Shown here: positions 26,738 through 35,709 of the stretch, piece by piece
Position numbering within the stretch: position 1 is the stretch's first letter
Layout of the letters: every line of letters begins with the position of its first letter
Source of the DNA: an uncultured Flavobacteriaceae bacterium
GTDB lineage: Bacteria; Bacteroidota; Bacteroidia; Flavobacteriales; Flavobacteriaceae
Assembly (NCBI GenBank): GCA_947493535.1
Contig: CANLRK010000002.1
Location: forward strand, 124,001 to 188,000
Direction: 5' to 3'
Length of the DNA: 64,000 bases
Made by a program: the position numbers and the translations under genes
The notes under the pieces: model-generated
Seen by the model: the letters and a program-made list of their open reading frames with translations, nothing else
What the model was told of the DNA's origin: nothing
The model's database searches: none

Positions 26738-26777
26738 CAATAAAAAACTCCAACTGTCTGGTTGGAGTTTTTTATTG
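26738..26777 (+). terminator. Bidirectional terminator
   Basis: 17-bp stem with core AACTCCAAC / GTTGGAGTT and loop TGTCTG. It lies between the convergent activator and GNAT genes and has T runs both ways. Confidence 0.9.
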
Positions 26778-27380
26778 TTATGATTTCTTTTCAAACTTAG
26801 GCTTGTTTTTGGTGTCGTAATGTAAAAACCACATGGTCGAACCATCTGGCATAGTCCATTCATGGTAAATATCAAAACCATATCGACGGTAAACAATCAT
26901 GTTTTTTCTAATCGAGGTTTCTGCATAAATAGGTAATTGCTTTTCGTGTGCATCTGTATAAACAGCATCTCTCATATCTCCCATAGTTCCTGCCTGATTT
27001 CCTCTAGCGTTTGGGTCAACTGCAGTAAACTCCCAATACATATATTTTTCATTTTTCGGGCGTTTACTTTGAATATATTTTTGTCGTTTAGCTATGGCTA
27101 AGGCCTTAGAAATTCCTGAAATTCCAAAAGCAAACTTTAAGTCATCAATAAAATCACTAAAAGTTGTTTTGTTATTTTTAGGGTCAATTTCATAACATAC
27201 AGCAACACCAGATTTGTTACTGGCAACATATAACCCTTTTTTCTTTACAGCATTTTTATAAATGTAAGCACCCAATTTTTTATACCGTAAGTCACGTTTA
27301 GAGTCTTGTTTTACTAAATGATTTCCAGCAGGAATTACTTTAAAAGCTTCTGTAATAATTTTGATTATATTTTCTGACAT
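26778..27380 (-). CDS. GNAT-like acetyltransferase family protein
   Basis: A 200-aa protein. The middle carries WEFTAVDPNARGNQAGTMGD (about 116-135), which resembles the beta4 and acetyl-CoA loop of GNAT folds, and the end has LPIYAETSIRKNMIVYRRYG (about 149-168), the usual closing strand-helix of that fold. The canonical Q/RxxGxG/A loop is not perfect, so activity is uncertain. Substrate unknown. It is divergent from ppk2 and ends in a shared terminator. Confidence 0.65.
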   Translation of the reverse strand: MSENIIKIITEAFKVIPAGNHLVKQDSKRDLRYKKLGAYIYKNAVKKKGLYVASNKSGVAVCYEIDPKNNKTTFSDFIDDLKFAFGISGISKALAIAKRQKYIQSKRPKNEKYMYWEFTAVDPNARGNQAGTMGDMRDAVYTDAHEKQLPIYAETSIRKNMIVYRRYGFDIYHEWTMPDGSTMWFLHYDTKNKPKFEKKS

Positions 27381-27501
27381 TCGAAAAGGATTTTTAAAAA
27401 CCGAAAGATATTAAAATTTAATATATTTATAGGACTTAAATAGTGGATAAAACCTAAAAAGACAACAGTACTAAAGTATCTTTTTAAAACGATAAACTTA
27501 T

Positions 27502-28377
27502 ATGAAAAAAGTTAATATAGAAGCGTATCAAATTACTCATAAAACACAATTATCTTCTCATAACACTTGTGTTGTACTTGAAAAGGATGAAAAAGTTAAA
27601 AAAGAACTCAAAAAAGTAAGGAAAAAATTAAGTAAGCTACAAGATACGCTTTATGCACATGGAAAGTACGGCGTACTAATATGTTTGCAAGGAATGGATA
27701 CTGCAGGAAAGGATAGCTTGATACGAGAAGTTTTTAAAGAATTTAATACTCGTGGTATAGTGGTACACAGCTTTAAAGTTCCTACAAGTTTAGAATTGAA
27801 ACATGATTATTTGTGGCGTCATTATATAGCGTTGCCAGCACGAGGGAAGTTTTCAGTTTTTAATCGTACACACTATGAAAATGTGTTGGTTACACGAGTG
27901 CATCCTGAATATGTTTTAGGAGAAAATTTACCCGACATACATTCTGTTGAAGATATTACTGACGAGTTTTGGGAAAGTCGTTTTGAGCAAATACGTAATT
28001 TTGAGAAACATATTACAGAAAATGGTACTATAATATTTAAATTTTTCTTAAATATAAGTAAGAGCGAACAGAAAAATCGGTTATTGCGAAGGATAGCACT
28101 TAAAGAGAAGAACTGGAAATTTTCTCCAGGAGATTTAAAAGAGCGCAAATTGTGGGATGATTATCAGTTTTGTTATGAAGATATGATTAATCGAACATCG
28201 TCTGTTAATGCCCCATGGTATGTAATACCTTCAGATCATAAGCCTTCAGCAAGGTACTTGGTTGCAAAAATAATATATGAAACTTTGAATGGTTATAAAG
28301 ATATTCAAGAGCCAGAATTGAGCGATGAAATTAAAGCAAATCTAGATACATATAAAAAAGAATTAGAACAAGAATGA
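27502..28377 (+). CDS. ppk2: Polyphosphate:nucleotide phosphotransferase, PPK2 family
   Basis: A 291-aa PPK2. Walker A is GMDTAGKDSLI (about 68-78), the arginine in FNTRGIVVHSFK is typical, and Walker B lies in FNRTHYENVLVTRVHPE (about 118-134). These enzymes transfer phosphate between polyphosphate and nucleotides in the cytoplasm. Length and motifs fit the single-domain short PPK2 groups; whether it prefers AMP, ADP or GDP cannot be read off. Its TGA overlaps the next ATG (28374-28377), so translation is coupled to the M28 peptidase gene. Confidence 0.9.
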   Translation: MKKVNIEAYQITHKTQLSSHNTCVVLEKDEKVKKELKKVRKKLSKLQDTLYAHGKYGVLICLQGMDTAGKDSLIREVFKEFNTRGIVVHSFKVPTSLELKHDYLWRHYIALPARGKFSVFNRTHYENVLVTRVHPEYVLGENLPDIHSVEDITDEFWESRFEQIRNFEKHITENGTIIFKFFLNISKSEQKNRLLRRIALKEKNWKFSPGDLKERKLWDDYQFCYEDMINRTSSVNAPWYVIPSDHKPSARYLVAKIIYETLNGYKDIQEPELSDEIKANLDTYKKELEQE

Positions 28378-29768
28378 AAATACACGTATTTCTTATAGTA
28401 TTGTTTTTCAATACAATTGTTTTTTCACAAGTTGAAGACCAACAAATGTTAAAACAAATTTATAATACATCTTTAACAAAAGGAAAATCTTATCAATGGC
28501 TAGATTACTTGTCTAATACTATCGGAGGTAGATTATCAGGCTCATATAATGCAGAAAAAGCAATAGAGTATACTAGAGAACAGTTAGATTCTTTAGGGTT
28601 GGATAGAGTATGGCTGCAACCCGTTATGGTGCCTAAATGGATTAGAGGAGCTAAAGAATATGCTTACTTTGAAACAAATCCTGGAATTACCACTTCCGTA
28701 CCTATTTGTGCTTTAGGAGGCTCTGTAGCTACCCCATTAGGAGGGTTAAAAGCTGAGGTGATTGAGGTTGAAAAATTTGAAGAGTTGGATAGTTTAGGAT
28801 ATGAAAAAATTGCAGGAAAAATAGTTTTTTATAATCGTCCAATGCAAGCCGATTTGATAAGTACCTTTAATGCATATGGAGGGTGTGTTGAGCATCGATA
28901 TAAAGGTGCAGAAAAAGCAATAAAGTACGGAGCTGTTGGTGTATTGGTCCGTTCTTTAAGTTTACGTTTAGACGATTTTCCGCATACAGGATCTATGACA
29001 TATGGTAACACTCCTATATCTAAAAGAATACCAGCAGCAGCAATAAGTACAAATGGTGCGGAATTGCTTAGTGCTATGCTAGAGTTAAACCCAAAAGTAA
29101 AGTTTTATTTTTCTCAGCATTGTAAACAACTAGCTGATGTACAATCGTATAACGTTATAGGCGAAATTACCGGAACAACATATCCTGATAAAGTAATGGT
29201 TGTAGGAGGGCATTTGGACTCATGGGACTTAGGAGATGGCGCACATGATGATGGTGCGGGTGTAGTACAATCTATGGAAGTGCTTCGGTTATTAAAAAAG
29301 ATTAATTATAAACCAAAACATACCTTACGAGTTGTATTATTTATGAATGAAGAGAATGGTTTACGCGGAGGGAAAAAATACGCTAAAGTAGCTAATGAAA
29401 AAGGAGAAAATCATGTGTTTGCATTAGAAAGTGATGCAGGAGGATTTACCCCTAGAGGTTTTTCTTTTGACTGTACCGATGAAAACTTTGATAAAGTTCT
29501 TACCTGGAAAGCATTATTTAAGCCTTATTTAATTCATTACTTTGAAAAAGGAGGTAGTGGCGCAGATATTGGACCATTAAAGGGAGACAATGTGTTATGT
29601 GGCTTGCGTCCAGATTCGCAACGTTATTTTGATCATCATCATGCAGCTAACGATACTTTTGAACATGTAAATAAACGTGAGTTAGAGTTGGGGGCAGCAA
29701 CTATGGCAGCTTTGGTGTATTTATTTGATAAATATGAGGTGATCCAAAACAATCCTGTTCGTCAATAA
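28374..29768 (+). CDS. Exported M28 family aminopeptidase
   Basis: A 464-aa protein with a signal peptide (about 1-18, ending VFSQ). A PA-like insert lies at about 120-245. The M28 zinc ligands are visible in GGHLDSWDLGDGAHDDGAG (about 278-296), in MNEENGLRGG (catalytic glutamate, about 324-333) and in DHHHAANDTF near 421-430. It should remove N-terminal residues from peptides outside the inner membrane. The 4-base overlap with ppk2 is unusual given the unrelated functions. Confidence 0.92.
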   Translation: MKIHVFLIVLFFNTIVFSQVEDQQMLKQIYNTSLTKGKSYQWLDYLSNTIGGRLSGSYNAEKAIEYTREQLDSLGLDRVWLQPVMVPKWIRGAKEYAYFETNPGITTSVPICALGGSVATPLGGLKAEVIEVEKFEELDSLGYEKIAGKIVFYNRPMQADLISTFNAYGGCVEHRYKGAEKAIKYGAVGVLVRSLSLRLDDFPHTGSMTYGNTPISKRIPAAAISTNGAELLSAMLELNPKVKFYFSQHCKQLADVQSYNVIGEITGTTYPDKVMVVGGHLDSWDLGDGAHDDGAGVVQSMEVLRLLKKINYKPKHTLRVVLFMNEENGLRGGKKYAKVANEKGENHVFALESDAGGFTPRGFSFDCTDENFDKVLTWKALFKPYLIHYFEKGGSGADIGPLKGDNVLCGLRPDSQRYFDHHHAANDTFEHVNKRELELGAATMAALVYLFDKYEVIQNNPVRQ

Positions 29769-29792
29769 AGCTATTAAATTAAAATATTGAAA

Positions 29793-29819
29793 TTGTTTGT
29801 GTGATATCATGTACATTTG
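29793..29819 (+). promoter_or_regulatory. Promoter of the MATE gene
   Basis: TTG at 29793-29795, 16 bases, then TACATTTG at 29812-29819. This exact box overlaps the longest possible start codon (29817) and so argues for a start at 29841. Confidence 0.6.
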
Positions 29820-29840
29820 CATTTCAAAAATAAATTAGCT

Positions 29841-31211
29841 TTGAACCTTACAACTTACACAAAAGAATTCCGATATAATTTAAAGCTTGCTTATCCTGTA
29901 ATTTTAGGAATGGTTGGCCATACGCTTGTAGGGTTGATTGATGATATTATGGTAGGTAAAATAGGAACTGCAGAGCTTGCTGCAGTATCCTTAGGGAATA
30001 GTTTTTTATTTATAGCTATGTCATTAGGTATAGGTTTCTCCACAGCTATCACACCTCTTGTAGCAGAAGCTGATGGAGAAGGAAATATAGCTAAAGGGAA
30101 GGCGGCATTTAAGCATGGGTTGTTTTTATGTACGCTTTTGGGACTTAGTTTGTTTGGGGTAATACTACTGTTAAAACCGTTAATGTATCATATGAAACAG
30201 CCTCCAGAGGTTGTAGAGCTAGCTATACCGTATTTAGAAATAGTAGCCTTTTCACTAATCCCAATGATTATGTTTCAGGCTTTTAAACAGTTTTCTGATG
30301 GTTTGTCACAAACAAAGTATGCTATGTGGGCAACCTTATTGGCTAATGTTATTAATATAGCGCTTAACTATATTTTAATTTATGGTAAATTAGGCTTTCC
30401 AAAATTAGGAATTGTTGGTGCGGCAATAGGAACATTAATTTCTAGAATTGTAATGCTACTGTTTATATGGTTATTATTGAAATCTAAAAAGAAATTTCAA
30501 CCATACGTAACCCAGTTAAACTTTGCTATCATACAGAAATCAGTAGTTAATAAGATCATTTCTTTAGGAGTTCCATCTGCTTTACAAATGTTTTTTGAGG
30601 TAGCTATTTTTACTGCTGGAATTTGGCTTTCTGGTGTGTTAGGTAGTAATGCACAGGCTGCTAATCAAATAGCTTTAAAATTATCATCCCTAACATTTAT
30701 GGTTGGTATGGGATTGAGTGTGGCAGCAATGATTAGAGTAGGAAATCAGAAAGGCTTGCAAAACTTTAAGGAATTAAGAAGAGTAGCTTTTTCCATATTT
30801 TTATTAACCATTTTTATCGAAATAATTTTTGCGTCTATATTTGTTGCCTTTCATAATATATTTCCTGACTTGTTTGTAAACTATAATAATATAGCCGATT
30901 TATCTAACACTATAGAAGTAGTTAAAATAGCTTCAACTTTGTTATTAATAGCAGCTGTATTTCAAATTTCTGATGGTGTACAAGTAGTTGTTTTAGGGGC
31001 TTTACGTGGTTTGCAAGATGTTAAAATACCAACAGTACTTATCTTTATTTCATATTGGGTGGTAGGTTTTCCGATAAGTTATTATCTTGGGTTGCACACA
31101 GATTTTAAAAGCTCTGGAGTGTGGTTAGGGTTATTAGCTGGACTTTCAGTAGCGTCAATATTATTGTTTGTCCGATTCAACTACATTACTAAAAAATTAA
31201 TTAATAAGTAA
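29841..31211 (+). CDS. MATE family efflux transporter
   Basis: A 456-aa protein with twelve helices in two repeats. LKLAYPVILGMVGHTLVGLI near the N terminus, DDIMVGKIGTAELAAVSLGN, and the second-half counterpart GVPSALQMFFEVAIF mark the family. It exports organic cations or drugs using sodium or proton gradients. The start is taken as TTG 29841 (NLTTYTKEFRYNLKLAYP), because a promoter box covers the longer TTG start at 29817 and homologs begin here. A small acidic protein gene and a PAP2 gene follow closely. Confidence 0.9.
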   Translation: MNLTTYTKEFRYNLKLAYPVILGMVGHTLVGLIDDIMVGKIGTAELAAVSLGNSFLFIAMSLGIGFSTAITPLVAEADGEGNIAKGKAAFKHGLFLCTLLGLSLFGVILLLKPLMYHMKQPPEVVELAIPYLEIVAFSLIPMIMFQAFKQFSDGLSQTKYAMWATLLANVINIALNYILIYGKLGFPKLGIVGAAIGTLISRIVMLLFIWLLLKSKKKFQPYVTQLNFAIIQKSVVNKIISLGVPSALQMFFEVAIFTAGIWLSGVLGSNAQAANQIALKLSSLTFMVGMGLSVAAMIRVGNQKGLQNFKELRRVAFSIFLLTIFIEIIFASIFVAFHNIFPDLFVNYNNIADLSNTIEVVKIASTLLLIAAVFQISDGVQVVVLGALRGLQDVKIPTVLIFISYWVVGFPISYYLGLHTDFKSSGVWLGLLAGLSVASILLFVRFNYITKKLINK

Positions 31212-31219
31212 ATATTATT

Positions 31220-31447
31220 ATGGAGTTACCAAAGTTTTTATTAGGTGATAATACCGATTTTCCTGACGCTATTTTTGTAATACACACAGCTTTCCCTAGG
31301 TTTATTATTAATTTGGCAGATGATGAAATAGAATGGTTGGAAGATTTTGATAAAGATGATGCTGAAGAACTGTTAACGGAAGCCGAAATATGTATTAAAG
31401 AAGCTACCGAGTTTTATGATAAAGAAATAGCACTTTACGAAGAGTAG
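31220..31447 (+). CDS. Small acidic protein, flavobacterial hypothetical
   Basis: A 75-aa, strongly acidic protein (for example NLADDEIEWLEDFDKDDAEE at about 31-50) with no membrane helix or signal peptide. I know of no function. It sits between the MATE and PAP2 genes with gaps of 8 and 2 bases, so it is almost certainly expressed with them. Confidence 0.75.
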   Translation: MELPKFLLGDNTDFPDAIFVIHTAFPRFIINLADDEIEWLEDFDKDDAEELLTEAEICIKEATEFYDKEIALYEE

Positions 31448-31449
31448 TT

Positions 31450-32022
31450 ATGGAGCAATTACTGCAGTTAGATAAAGAGTTGTTTTTATATCTTAACGGG
31501 TTAGGAACCACAACTTTTGATGGTTTTTGGATGTTTATTACTGGTAAATGGAACTCAATACCTTTATATGCATTACTGTTATTTTTATTATATAAAAAAA
31601 TGGGGTTGAGATATACAGGTCTTATAGTTGTAGTTGTGATTTTGATGATTGCAGGAACAGATCAATTGGCAAACTTATTTAAGAAAGTACTTTTTTTACG
31701 TCCACGCCCTTGTCACGAAGCAAGTATAGCTGAAATAATGCGTTTAGTAAAATCGTATTGCGGGGGGAGCTATGGATATTTTTCTGCTCATGCAGCTAGT
31801 TCAATGGCTTTAGCTGTTTTTTTAGGAAAGTTGTTGCAACCTTACTACAAGTATGCGGTTGTTTTATTGCTAGTATGGGCTTTGTTTGTAGGGTATAGCA
31901 GAATATATATTGGCGTGCATTATCCAGGAGATGTTATAACAGGAATGTTTTTTGGAGTGCTAATTGCTAATTTAGCAGCTAAATTGTTAGATGTATTGCG
32001 TAATAAGTTTTTGGTTACTTAG
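31450..32022 (+). CDS. PAP2 family membrane phosphatase
   Basis: A 190-aa protein with five to six helices. The three PAP2 motifs are present: KVLFLRPRPCHE (about 78-89), FSAHAAS (about 113-119, replacing the usual PSGH) and RIYIGVHYPGDV (about 153-164). Members remove phosphate from lipids such as phosphatidic acid, PG-phosphate or undecaprenyl pyrophosphate. Here the substrate is not known. Last gene of the MATE unit. Confidence 0.9.
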   Translation: MEQLLQLDKELFLYLNGLGTTTFDGFWMFITGKWNSIPLYALLLFLLYKKMGLRYTGLIVVVVILMIAGTDQLANLFKKVLFLRPRPCHEASIAEIMRLVKSYCGGSYGYFSAHAASSMALAVFLGKLLQPYYKYAVVLLLVWALFVGYSRIYIGVHYPGDVITGMFFGVLIANLAAKLLDVLRNKFLVT

Positions 32023-32024
32023 GC

Positions 32025-32423
32025 TTAGTTGTAATAAGTTTTAAATATTTGAAGTAATACGTCCGGCGGAATGTTATTGTTTTCATACAATTGCATTACT
32101 TCTAATGTTTTTTCAATTGCTAAAATGTTTAATCCCATTTTTAACCCTAGTTGATGTATGTTTTTGAGTTCTTGAGTGCTAATATTTTGATCAACATTCA
32201 TAAGTAATAATAATCTGTGAAACTGTACAATTCGTTGGCTTTCGTGTTTGATATTAATGTGTGGAAATGGTTTTTTTAGTAAATTATCAAAAGCTGTTTC
32301 ACCAATACCTATTTGTTTAGCAATAGCTTGTAAAAAGTTGTATTCTGCAGTGTTAATACCTTCATTAGCTTTTGCAAAAGCAATTAATTGGCTTAAAGCA
32401 CTTAGTTTTTCTTCATAACTCAT
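32025..32423 (-). CDS. TerB-like helical protein
   Basis: A 132-aa all-helical protein. The N-terminal half, MSYEEKLSALSQLIAFAKAN then EYNFLQAIAKQIGIGETAFD, resembles the TerB/DjlA-N helical fold. No metal-binding residues of TerB are obvious, so the resemblance is structural at best. The ATG at 32423 is preferred to the longer start at 32459, because the longer one would fall inside the sucC terminator. It follows sucC in the same direction. Confidence 0.65.
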   Translation of the reverse strand: MSYEEKLSALSQLIAFAKANEGINTAEYNFLQAIAKQIGIGETAFDNLLKKPFPHINIKHESQRIVQFHRLLLLMNVDQNISTQELKNIHQLGLKMGLNILAIEKTLEVMQLYENNNIPPDVLLQIFKTYYN

Positions 32424-32444
32424 GCTACTAATATAATAAATAAA

Positions 32445-32473
32445 AAAAGCCCAAACCACAGGTTTGAGCTTTT
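32445..32473 (-). terminator. Terminator after sucC
   Basis: On the minus strand AAAAGCTCAAACC pairs with GGTTTGGGCTTTT (one G-U), loop TGT, followed by a U run. Confidence 0.85.
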
Positions 32474-32496
32474 GTATATTTATGTAAAGAAAAAGA

Positions 32497-33690
32497 TTAA
32501 GCTAATACAGCTTTTACTTTATCTGCAGCTTCTTTAAAAGCAGTTGCAGAAAGTACATCTAATCCTGAGTTGTCAATTAATTCTTTAGCAATATCTGCAT
32601 TTGTTCCTTGTAAACGAACAATGATAGGAACGTTAATTGCATCTCCCATATTTTTGTATGCATCTACAACACCTTGTGCAACACGATCACAACGTACAAT
32701 ACCTCCAAAAATATTAATTAAGATAGCTTTTACATTAGGGTCTTTTAAAATTATTCTAAAAGCTTCCTCAACACGTTTAGCATCAGCAGTACCACCAACA
32801 TCTAAGAAGTTTGCAGGCTCACCACCAGACATTTTAATTAAGTCCATAGTAGCCATTGCTAATCCTGCTCCGTTAACCATACATCCTACGTTTCCATCAA
32901 GATCAACATAGTTTAAACCTAAAGCATTCGCTTCAACTTCAATTTCGTTTTCTTCTCTTAAATCACGCATTGAAGCATAATCTTTACGACGGTATAATGC
33001 ATTATCGTCAATAGTAACTTTTGCATCAACAGCCATAATTAAATCATCAGAAGTTTTTAATACTGGGTTAATTTCAAATAAAGAAGAATCAGACTCTACG
33101 TATGCTGTGTATAAAGCAGCAACAAACTTTGTCATTTCCTTAAAAGCTTTTCCAGATAAGCCTAAGTTAAAGGCTATTTTTCTTGTTTGGAAAGGTAATA
33201 ATCCTGTTGCTGGATCAATCTCTTCAGTAAAAATTAAGTGAGGTGTTTTTTCGGCAACTTCTTCAATATCCATACCACCTTCGGTAGAATACATAATCAT
33301 GTTTTTTCCAGTAGCTCTGTTTAATAAAACTGACATGTAAAACTCACTTGTTTCACTATCTCCTGGGTAGTAAACATCTTCAGCTACTAATACTTGGTGT
33401 ACTCTTTTTCCTTCTGCTGAAGTTTGCGGAGTAACTAAGTCCATCCCTATAATTTGTCCAGCAATCTCCTTTACTTGGTCTAAGTTTTTAGCTAACTTAA
33501 CACCTCCACCTTTTCCACGACCACCTGCGTGAACTTGTGCTTTAATAACGTGCCAACCTGTCCCGGTATCTTCCGTTAATTTTTTTGCTGCAGCTACAGC
33601 TTCATCAGCAGTTTGTGCTACAATACCTCTTTGGATTCTTACCCCAAAACTGTTTAATATTTCTTTACCTTGATATTCGTGTAAATTCAT
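32497..33690 (-). CDS. sucC: Succinyl-CoA synthetase (ADP-forming) beta subunit
   Basis: A 397-aa protein with an ATP-grasp domain at about 1-235 (MNLHEYQGKEIL; KAQVHAGGRGKGGGVKLAKN at about 50-69) and a CoA-ligase domain at about 240-395 (NGAGLAMATMDLIKMSGGEP; INIFGGIVRCDRVA). It joins with SucD to convert succinyl-CoA to succinate while making ATP or GTP in the citric acid cycle. sucD is not adjacent, which is common in flavobacteria. A TACATTTG promoter box lies 30 bases upstream. Confidence 0.97.
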   Translation of the reverse strand: MNLHEYQGKEILNSFGVRIQRGIVAQTADEAVAAAKKLTEDTGTGWHVIKAQVHAGGRGKGGGVKLAKNLDQVKEIAGQIIGMDLVTPQTSAEGKRVHQVLVAEDVYYPGDSETSEFYMSVLLNRATGKNMIMYSTEGGMDIEEVAEKTPHLIFTEEIDPATGLLPFQTRKIAFNLGLSGKAFKEMTKFVAALYTAYVESDSSLFEINPVLKTSDDLIMAVDAKVTIDDNALYRRKDYASMRDLREENEIEVEANALGLNYVDLDGNVGCMVNGAGLAMATMDLIKMSGGEPANFLDVGGTADAKRVEEAFRIILKDPNVKAILINIFGGIVRCDRVAQGVVDAYKNMGDAINVPIIVRLQGTNADIAKELIDNSGLDVLSATAFKEAADKVKAVLA

Positions 33691-33719
33691 AATGTACTTG
33701 TTATCTTTTTAAAGCTTCA

Positions 33720-33727
33720 CAAATGTA
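33720..33727 (-). promoter_or_regulatory. -7 box TACATTTG for sucC
   Basis: Exact TAnnTTTG on the minus strand, 30 bases before the sucC start. The -33 element is not clear. The rest of the 180-base gap up to the kinase gene holds a weak ATGTGT/ACACAT hairpin at 33781-33798. Confidence 0.55.
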
Positions 33728-33871
33728 AAAATAACAACGTAATAAACAGTGCTCAAATCCATTTTATTTTAGATATTAATATGTGTTTTTTTACACATGG
33801 TTATGAACATGTACTGTGTACTATTAAAATAGAACAATCAAAATAGGTGTTTTTGTGCTAAGAGTGATTAG

Positions 33872-35623
33872 TTATTTAAGTATTACAGGAAGGTTGATAT
33901 TTATTTTAGTTCCTTTATTTTTGGCTGAGCTTATACGTATTTCTCCGTTTAAACTTTTTATGCGTGATTGTATTAAATCTAAGCCTACACCACTTTTTAA
34001 ATTGGTGTTTAATGTGTCAAAACCGATACCATTATCTTCAATTTCAATTTGAAGGTTTTGGTTTGTGAAGTTTACTTTAATGTTAGTAGATGTTGCTTTA
34101 CTGTGTTTAATAATATTATTAATTATTTCTTGTATAATATTAAATATTTTAATTTCTAAATCTTGTTCTAAACGCGGTATTCTTGTGTTTGTGTAAAAAC
34201 TAAAGTGTAATGCATCATTAGAATATTTTTCACATAAATCTTGAATAGCTGTTTCAATACCAAATTTTATAAGCACAGCTGAGATTAATTTGTGAGATAA
34301 ATCTCTAACCTTATCAGAAGCTTCATCAATAATACGCTGTGATTTTTCTAGTTCTTCAATAGGTTGATTGCTTTTCTTCTTAACAACTTGTAAGTGCATG
34401 TTGGCAGATGAAAGTAAAGCACTAACACTGTCGTGTAGTGTTTGCGCTATGTATTTTCGTTCTTTTAGGCGCCCATCTAAGGTAGCAGTAATTACTTTGT
34501 TTTGATTTTGTTCACGTAACTTTTGCAATTGTTGCTCTTGATTAAGCTCTTTTTGTATAAGTTTAAGTTCAAGGTTTTTGGCTTTTAAATTACTGTTACG
34601 GTATAAGAAAGCGGCTAATAATAGTAGGGCAATGGCAGTTATTGCAGAAATACCTAATATTAGTTGAGTTTTTTCTTTTTTTTCAATCTCTATTTTTGTT
34701 TTAGCAATTTCTTCTTGTCTTGCTTTATCTTGGTTGTATTTTGCTTCAATTTCTTCTAAGGTTTTATTAGAAGTCATTTCTAAATACAATACGTTTAGCT
34801 GATGAGATAAGCTTAGATACTTGTTGGCGTCCTCGTGTTTTTTTTGAATAGTGTAAATGTGAGCTAAGTTAGCATAGTTAATTTCTTTATAGCGAAGTAT
34901 TTTTACATTAGTGGTATCTTTTAATAAAGGGAGCATCTCAAGATAATTTTGCTCTGCTTGGGCATATTTTTCTTGATAAATATGGGTTACTCCCAAATTT
35001 ATTTTTACTCCAATAATAGAGAGTGTGTCATTTAATTTTTGGTAGTATTCAATAGCTTTTTTTCCGGCACTTTCCGCATCATTAAAAGAGGATATGTATG
35101 AGTACATACCCGTTAAGTTAGCGTAGGTTTTAGCAAAAATATCTTCAGTGCCAGAAATATTTTTAAAATGGGTTAATACATAATTAAAATGGTCAAATGC
35201 GGCATTTCGTTTATCTAGCGCTACCTCTACTTTTTGCGCTAAATAACTTTGTTTAGTGTAGTCGGTAAGGTTTAATGATCCAATGTCAAAATATACATTA
35301 GCTAGAGCTAGTGAATCATTAGTTTTTTCGCAAAGAGTTTTGGCTTTATTATAGTATGCTAAAGCAATAGGGTAGTTGTTGTTGCTACTAAAGAGTTCAC
35401 CGATTTTTCGGTTCCATTTTATCTGTAATGCAGTAGATTGGTTTTGAGTAACAGCTTCTAATTGTGCAATAGCTATTTTTAAGGCTTCTTCTTTATTATC
35501 TTGTTCAATAAATGTATTTACAACATTAAAAATGGAGTCTTTTGTGTTGGATTGGGCATGGCTAAGGCTTAAAAAGCTGATTAAAAGCACAATACTAACT
35601 ATGTTTTTTACATAAGAAGGCAT
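33872..35623 (-). CDS. TPR-containing sensor histidine kinase (copy 2)
   Basis: A 583-aa HisKA_3-type kinase. A signal peptide (about 1-23, ending SHAQ) leads to a periplasmic TPR array (about 25-290). A helix at about 322-342 crosses the membrane, a coiled coil follows, and then the dimerisation domain with phosphoacceptor H397 in IAQTLHDSVSALLSSANMHL. The HATPase domain has IQEIINNIIKHSKA (N box), DNGIGFD and SGVGLDLIQSR. It is a close paralog of the kinase just upstream, so the pair arose by tandem duplication. The likely partner is the NarL-type regulator at 37939-38580. The signal sensed is unknown. Confidence 0.9.
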   Translation of the reverse strand: MPSYVKNIVSIVLLISFLSLSHAQSNTKDSIFNVVNTFIEQDNKEEALKIAIAQLEAVTQNQSTALQIKWNRKIGELFSSNNNYPIALAYYNKAKTLCEKTNDSLALANVYFDIGSLNLTDYTKQSYLAQKVEVALDKRNAAFDHFNYVLTHFKNISGTEDIFAKTYANLTGMYSYISSFNDAESAGKKAIEYYQKLNDTLSIIGVKINLGVTHIYQEKYAQAEQNYLEMLPLLKDTTNVKILRYKEINYANLAHIYTIQKKHEDANKYLSLSHQLNVLYLEMTSNKTLEEIEAKYNQDKARQEEIAKTKIEIEKKEKTQLILGISAITAIALLLLAAFLYRNSNLKAKNLELKLIQKELNQEQQLQKLREQNQNKVITATLDGRLKERKYIAQTLHDSVSALLSSANMHLQVVKKKSNQPIEELEKSQRIIDEASDKVRDLSHKLISAVLIKFGIETAIQDLCEKYSNDALHFSFYTNTRIPRLEQDLEIKIFNIIQEIINNIIKHSKATSTNIKVNFTNQNLQIEIEDNGIGFDTLNTNLKSGVGLDLIQSRIKSLNGEIRISSAKNKGTKININLPVILK

Positions 35624-35709
35624 GCGAAAGAAGTGTTGTTAGTTTACTTGTGTAAAGTACTAATTTTTAAGATTAGCAGCAACTAATACGAAATAGTTTT
35701 ATTGAAATT

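Noticed and set aside
33781-33798. ATGTGT/ACACAT hairpin as terminator of the kinase genes.
   Set aside because: It lies upstream of sucC with no U run in the right direction; the stem is only six pairs.
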